This document shows, piece after piece, positions 5,050 through 7,771 of a stretch of DNA of 7,771 nucleotides. This stretch comes from Bacteroidota bacterium (lineage in GTDB: Bacteria; Bacteroidota; Bacteroidia; Bacteroidales; UBA1556). The notes beneath the pieces are model-generated. The model was not told the DNA's origin, did not search any database, and saw nothing but the letters and a program-made list of their open reading frames with translations. The stretch covers positions 1-7,771 of the forward strand of contig QNXT01000041.1 of assembly GCA_003973505.1 (NCBI GenBank), written 5' to 3'. A program made the translations under genes and the position numbers. Position 1 is the stretch's first letter. Each line of letters begins with the position of its first letter.

Positions 5050-5922
5050 TTATATCTTCCCCTGAAACTTAGGTTCCATAAAACGAATGGCAGCTTCCTT
5101 TGAATCGAAAACCGTAAGAAAATGGTTTTTATGACTAAACACCAAATGCTCGCAGTGTTCACAATCAGGGAGTGGAAATTTTTTACTGTTTACGGATCCT
5201 ACGGCCCAATTGCCTTTATAGGGGTATATATAGTATCGGATATTCCGATATTGCTTCAAAAATGAGGAATGTTTCGGATTAAAGCTTTCGAAAATTATTG
5301 TATGTGAATTGATGTTACGGTGTTGTAAAAAAGTACGCTTGGCATCTTGATATTGTTGATAGGAAAAAATCTCATTTTCAATAATTTCCAAGCCAAAGCG
5401 TAAGGCCTTTTCAAATTGTATATTTTCCTCACTAAGGTCTTCGGTGGTGCGGTTATACGAAGATATCAAGCTGGGTAAGGGACGGTGGTAATAGTTTACA
5501 AATTTTTGTTCTTCGCCCAAATCCCATTTATTAATGAGCTTAAGTAAGTTTTCCCAAAGATGATTCCCAATATTAGCTTCCATCTTTTGTGAATTCAAAA
5601 GGTAATCATACACCAAGCGTACAGCTGCTTTATCTTTGAAATACTCATTATCCTGATGATGGTCGAAATTGTGAAGGCCTGCATTATAATCACCCCCGAT
5701 ATCGAGGATAAATACCTCGGCAATGCTTCGGTGTTGCTTCAAGAAATCTTCATTACGGCTACGCACTATCTGAACTGGCTGATTCTCATTTCGTTCAAAT
5801 TTTAATAACAATCCAATGCTAAAAATCTCATCACTATGGAAAGTTCCATCATGGGTGATGATTTTCAAGGCATCTTCTTGCCATCCTGTTTGTTGGTGTT
5901 CGTCTATATTTTGAATTGTCAT
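5050..5922 (-). CDS. MYG1-family protein (DHH-like phosphoesterase/nuclease fold)
   Basis: A 290-residue protein with the two metal-site signatures of the MYG1 (UPF0160) family. One is THDGTFHSDEIFS at residues 23-35, the other is LDIGG at 73-77 followed by HNFDHHQ at 84-90, containing the DHH triad. The C-terminal part retains the family's aromatic core (GNWAVGSV, KFPLP, LVFSHKNHFLTVFDSKEAA). Eukaryotic MYG1 has been described as an RNA exonuclease; for bacterial members the substrate is not established, so a metal-dependent nuclease or phosphoesterase role is inference. It is shorter than the human protein because loops are condensed (the segment after KFPLP is reduced to a CEHCEH stretch with two Cys and two His). 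It appears monocistronic, between two repeat-containing intergenic regions. The chosen ATG leaves a normal N-terminal extension before the first motif. Confidence 0.88.
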   Translation of the reverse strand: MTIQNIDEHQQTGWQEDALKIITHDGTFHSDEIFSIGLLLKFERNENQPVQIVRSRNEDFLKQHRSIAEVFILDIGGDYNAGLHNFDHHQDNEYFKDKAAVRLVYDYLLNSQKMEANIGNHLWENLLKLINKWDLGEEQKFVNYYHRPLPSLISSYNRTTEDLSEENIQFEKALRFGLEIIENEIFSYQQYQDAKRTFLQHRNINSHTIIFESFNPKHSSFLKQYRNIRYYIYPYKGNWAVGSVNSKKFPLPDCEHCEHLVFSHKNHFLTVFDSKEAAIRFMEPKFQGKI

Positions 5923-5953
5923 TGTCTAAATTTCAGTATTGTTTTAATGGGTG

Positions 5954-6060
5954 TCCTTCGGTGAGCTCAGGGGCCAGCTTGGTAGCTGCCCTTCGACGAG
6001 CTCAGGGAACAGCTCGGTAGCTGAGCTTGCCGAAGCTTGGTAGCTGAGCCTGTCGAAGCT
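5954..6060. repeat. Cluster of CTTCG-GCTCAGG repeats in direct and inverted orientation
   Basis: Four related copies are seen. Two read forward: CCTTCGGTGAGCTCAGGG (5954-5971) and CCCTTCGACGAGCTCAGGG (5989-6007). Two read inverted: CTGAGCTTGCCGAAGC (6021-6036) and CTGAGCCTGTCGAAGC (6044-6059). They are joined by three copies of AGCTYGGTAGCT (5976-5987, 6011-6022, 6034-6045). The forward and inverted copies can pair into hairpins. The cluster is clearly richer in G and C than its surroundings and fills most of the gap between the SUI1-like stop and the MYG1 start. CTTCGACAGGCTCAGG-type words are widespread intergenic repeats in many bacterial genomes. The last copy runs 1 base into the SUI1-like stop codon. 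Confidence 0.85.
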
Positions 6061-6409
6061 AACCGCCTGATTTTTTGGCCTTATATCCAGCTTTTATTAA
6101 TAAATCCAGCACCTTATCACGAAAATCGCCCTGAATAATAATCTCGCCATCTTTTACTGTTCCACCTGTTCCGCATTTCGACTTTAGTTCCTTTCCCAAA
6201 TCCTTCAAATCATTATCCGAACCTACAAAATCTTTAACCACAGTGGCTACTTTATTTCCTTTTTTACGTTCCAGCCAAATACGTAAATTCTGCTGATTGG
6301 GTGCCAAACTTTCCTCTTCTTCATCCTCCCAATCGTTGTGGTAACCAGGATTGGTGGAATAAACGATATTGCTATTCTTAGGTGCTTTTTTCTTTTTATT
6401 CTTTCCCAT
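6059..6409 (-). CDS. SUI1/eIF1-like translation initiation factor (bacterial YciH family)
   Basis: The preferred start at 6409 gives 116 residues beginning MGKNKKKK; an in-frame ATG at 6442 would add 11 residues (MRKIYQYDIKI) that look unlike the family. The C-terminal two thirds form a SUI1 domain: RIWLERKKGNKVATVV, then LKDLGKELKSKCGTGGTVKD, then IIIQGDFRDKVLDLL and GYKAKKSGG. The CGTGGTVKDG...IQGD core is the conserved heart of eIF1/SUI1. Archaeal and eukaryotic relatives bind the small ribosomal subunit and enforce start-codon selection; bacterial members are thought to act on initiation similarly, but their physiological role is less certain. The N-terminal 45 residues are Lys-rich, then acidic (DWEDEEEE), and probably flexible. 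The stop TAG overlaps the end of a repeat cluster. Confidence 0.9.
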   Translation of the reverse strand: MGKNKKKKAPKNSNIVYSTNPGYHNDWEDEEEESLAPNQQNLRIWLERKKGNKVATVVKDFVGSDNDLKDLGKELKSKCGTGGTVKDGEIIIQGDFRDKVLDLLIKAGYKAKKSGG

Positions 6410-6462
6410 AATCTTTATATCGTATTGATAAATTTTTCTCAATTTCCTACACTCTATATTTA

Positions 6463-6660
6463 CTTTAAGTGTTTCTTAGTGTTGTATTTTTAGTTATGTC
6501 ACAGAGTTACGCAAACCTGTCTTTCGAAGGTAGAGAAGCTCAGAGCTTCACAAAGAGATTCATAACATTTACAAACCTGCATTTAAAAAATAAAAACTTT
6601 AATTATATTAATAAGTCCTTAGTGTTCCTTTGTGCCTTCTTTGAGAATCTTTGTGTAACA
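6463..6660. repeat. Degenerate CTTTGTG-type intergenic repeats
   Basis: This gap between the lipid-kinase stop and the SUI1-like gene holds words of one family. CTTAGTG or CTTTGTG lies on the plus strand at 6475, 6618, 6628, 6639 (CTTTGAG) and 6649, the last four spaced 10, 11 and 10 bases. Inverted copies are CACAGAG (6500-6506) and CACAAAG (6549-6555). GTTATG (6493) and CATAAC (6561) form a loose inverted pair around a 15-base palindrome, GAAGCTC-A-GAGCTTC (6535-6549). No gene, tRNA or clear terminator is seen. This resembles the degenerate TTTGTG repeats common in intergenic DNA of Bacteroidota. Confidence 0.6.
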
Positions 6661-6695
6661 ACTTGGTTTTCTTTAATAATTTATATAACGAGCTA

Positions 6696-7607
6696 CTATA
6701 TATTTTTATTCTCAGGAACAATTAAATTTAATATCCCGGGACAAATTTCGATTTCTAAATCACCCTTGCTTTCTCTAGGGTCGCCATCCAAGTGGTAGAT
6801 TTTAGCTGTATTTTTAATCATTAATTTCTTTCCTTGAATAATGTCCATAAACTTGCTATTGTTAATGGTCTTTGCCATAACACGCTCAAAAACAATAGCT
6901 GTCGCCACAACAGGAAAAGGTTTTAATATACATATATCAATCAGCCCGTCGGTGAGGGAGGCTTTGGGTGCAATAAAAGCATTATTTCCAAATTGTGATG
7001 AATTAGCCAAGCTAATTAAAAAAGCTTCACGTTTATAAGTTTCTCCGTCAATAGTGAGTTCATAAGTTGCAGGCTGATACTTAAAAAACTCTTGCATGCT
7101 GATTTGTGCATAGCTAAGCAAACCTCGGGTTTTTGAATCTTGGAACTTATGTGCCACCAAAGCATCGAAACCCACACCTGAAACATTGGCCGAATATTCG
7201 CCATTGATTTTCATAAGGTCTATCTTTTGTAAATGTCCTAGTTTAATCAATTCCATGGCTTTTTTTGCACGCATGGAAATTCCCAAATGCCGAGCTAAAC
7301 CATTGCCGGAGCCAGAGGGGATAATGCCAAATATAGCTCCACTATCACCAATGCCATTCACCACTTCATTCACCGTGCCATCACCACCCACGGCAATGAT
7401 TTCGGTATCTCCTAATGCCGAAAGTTCAGCGGCAATCTCTTTGGCATGCCCTGCATATTCGGTTTCACGAATACTCACATCAATATCAGAATGGCTAAAA
7501 ACCTCTTCTATTAGTTTAGGAATATTCTTCTTCTTTGTCGTTCCCGAAACGGGATTGATAATAAAGGTGATATGTCGTTTGGTGATATGTCGTTTCTTAT
7601 TTGTCAT
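6696..7607 (-). CDS. Diacylglycerol/lipid kinase family protein (YegS/BmrU-like)
   Basis: A 303-residue protein of the size and organisation of bacterial YegS/DgkB-type lipid kinases, which transfer ATP phosphate to a lipid hydroxyl at the cytoplasmic face of the membrane. Motifs in order are FIINPVSGT (15-23), the nucleotide-binding VGGDGTVNEV (73-82), and IPSGSGNGLAR (96-106). Near the C-terminus lies YHLDGDP (271-277), equivalent to the family's conserved DGE segment. All expected motifs are present, so it looks active; whether the substrate is diacylglycerol, phosphatidylglycerol or another lipid cannot be told from sequence. The ATG follows the upstream stop directly (TAAATG), so the two genes are probably co-translated. 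The N-terminus carries a five-residue KRHIT duplication before the first strand. Confidence 0.93.
   Translation of the reverse strand: MTNKKRHITKRHITFIINPVSGTTKKKNIPKLIEEVFSHSDIDVSIRETEYAGHAKEIAAELSALGDTEIIAVGGDGTVNEVVNGIGDSGAIFGIIPSGSGNGLARHLGISMRAKKAMELIKLGHLQKIDLMKINGEYSANVSGVGFDALVAHKFQDSKTRGLLSYAQISMQEFFKYQPATYELTIDGETYKREAFLISLANSSQFGNNAFIAPKASLTDGLIDICILKPFPVVATAIVFERVMAKTINNSKFMDIIQGKKLMIKNTAKIYHLDGDPRESKGDLEIEICPGILNLIVPENKNI
7566..7595 (-). repeat. 15-bp perfect tandem duplication at the kinase N-terminus
   Basis: The 15-mer GGTGATATGTCGTTT occurs twice head to tail (7566-7580 and 7581-7595, plus strand). Because its length is five codons, it keeps frame and encodes KRHITKRHIT (residues 5-14) just before the first beta-strand of the lipid kinase. 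Exact identity of the copies suggests a recent slippage duplication. Confidence 0.9.
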
Positions 7608-7771
7608 TTATTGTTTGTTAAGAATGCCTTCTTTCCGAAGAATATCATAAGTAATCTTTTTTCGATACTTAGAATCTTGTTTATTTCGGATATCTAAATT
7701 CATTGCAAATATCCAAATATTATCCTTTGCTTTAATAAGCATCTCTTTAGTGTTTTTTCCATGAATAATAT
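7608..7771 (-). CDS. C-terminal fragment of an unrecognised protein (partial)
   Basis: The frame is open from the window edge to a TAA at 7608-7610, giving about 53 residues that end DILRKEGILNKQ. The segment is charged and probably helical (IHGKNTKEMLIKAKDNIWIF, then KQDSKYRKKITYDILRKEG). An internal ATG at about 7739 could start a 44-residue protein, but the open frame continues upstream without a stop, so a longer gene cut by the window edge is more likely. Its stop is directly followed by the lipid-kinase ATG, a spacing typical of genes in one operon. I recognise no family or motif and assign no function. Confidence 0.6.
   Translation of the reverse strand, partial: IIHGKNTKEMLIKAKDNIWIFAMNLDIRNKQDSKYRKKITYDILRKEGILNKQ

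Noticed and set aside
5954..6060. CRISPR array
   Set aside because: The units are in mixed orientation, imperfect and separated by repeated linkers rather than unique spacers, and no cas gene is nearby.
6410..6442. Longer start of the SUI1-like gene at 6442
   Set aside because: The added residues MRKIYQYDIKI do not resemble the family, whereas the start at 6409 gives the expected Lys-rich N-terminus.
6469..6798. Plus-strand 109-residue ORF over the repeat-rich gap
   Set aside because: It reads through degenerate intergenic repeats and into the antisense of the lipid kinase 3' end; its composition does not look protein-like.
7186..7650. Plus-strand 154-residue ORF
   Set aside because: It is antisense to the lipid kinase and shows no recognisable domain.

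Overview
The window looks like an ordinary chromosomal segment from a member of the Bacteroidota. The base composition is AT-rich and genes lack clear Shine-Dalgarno sequences. Several upstream regions carry boxes resembling the TAnnTTTG -7 element of that phylum. The protein set also fits: a GT9 heptosyltransferase-like gene beside a Sua5-type gene, a bacterial SUI1/eIF1-like protein, a MYG1-family protein and degenerate TTTGTG-type intergenic repeats. No phage, transposase, CRISPR array, tRNA or rRNA gene was seen.

Layout. Positions 1-28 hold the last codons of a plus-strand gene ending in a GGM/MPMM tail, most simply GroEL. It is followed by an intrinsic terminator (126-167) and two more hairpins (189-238 and 238-276), the second a nested palindrome. 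A minus-strand rhomboid protease (335-964) comes next, then a degenerate repeat spacer. A tightly packed minus-strand operon follows, read from 3135 down to 1117: a GT9 glycosyltransferase split into two overlapping ORFs, a Sua5/YrdC threonylcarbamoyl-AMP synthase and the trans-translation factor SmpB. Two plus-strand genes follow: a membrane-anchored class II-like cytochrome c (3278-3742) and a membrane-anchored TPR protein (3855-4478), separated by a terminator and a promoter-like box. The rest is on the minus strand: a DUF1232/YkvA-like protein (4475-4930), a MYG1-family DHH-type protein (5050-5922), a SUI1/eIF1-like protein (6059-6409), a diacylglycerol/lipid kinase (6696-7607), and the C-terminal end of an unrecognised gene (7608-7771) that abuts the kinase start.

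How the genes fit together. Most are housekeeping functions: t6A tRNA modification (Sua5-type), ribosome rescue (SmpB), translation initiation fidelity (SUI1-like), lipid phosphorylation and envelope glycan synthesis (GT9). The strongest coupling visible is the 3135-1117 operon, where stop and start codons overlap or lie 2 bases apart. I did not find a convincing new multi-gene system. The most interesting items are the GT9 gene broken exactly at its interdomain linker with an ATGA overlap, the mixed direct and inverted repeat cluster at 5954-6060 that runs into the SUI1 stop codon, and the nested palindrome at 238-276.
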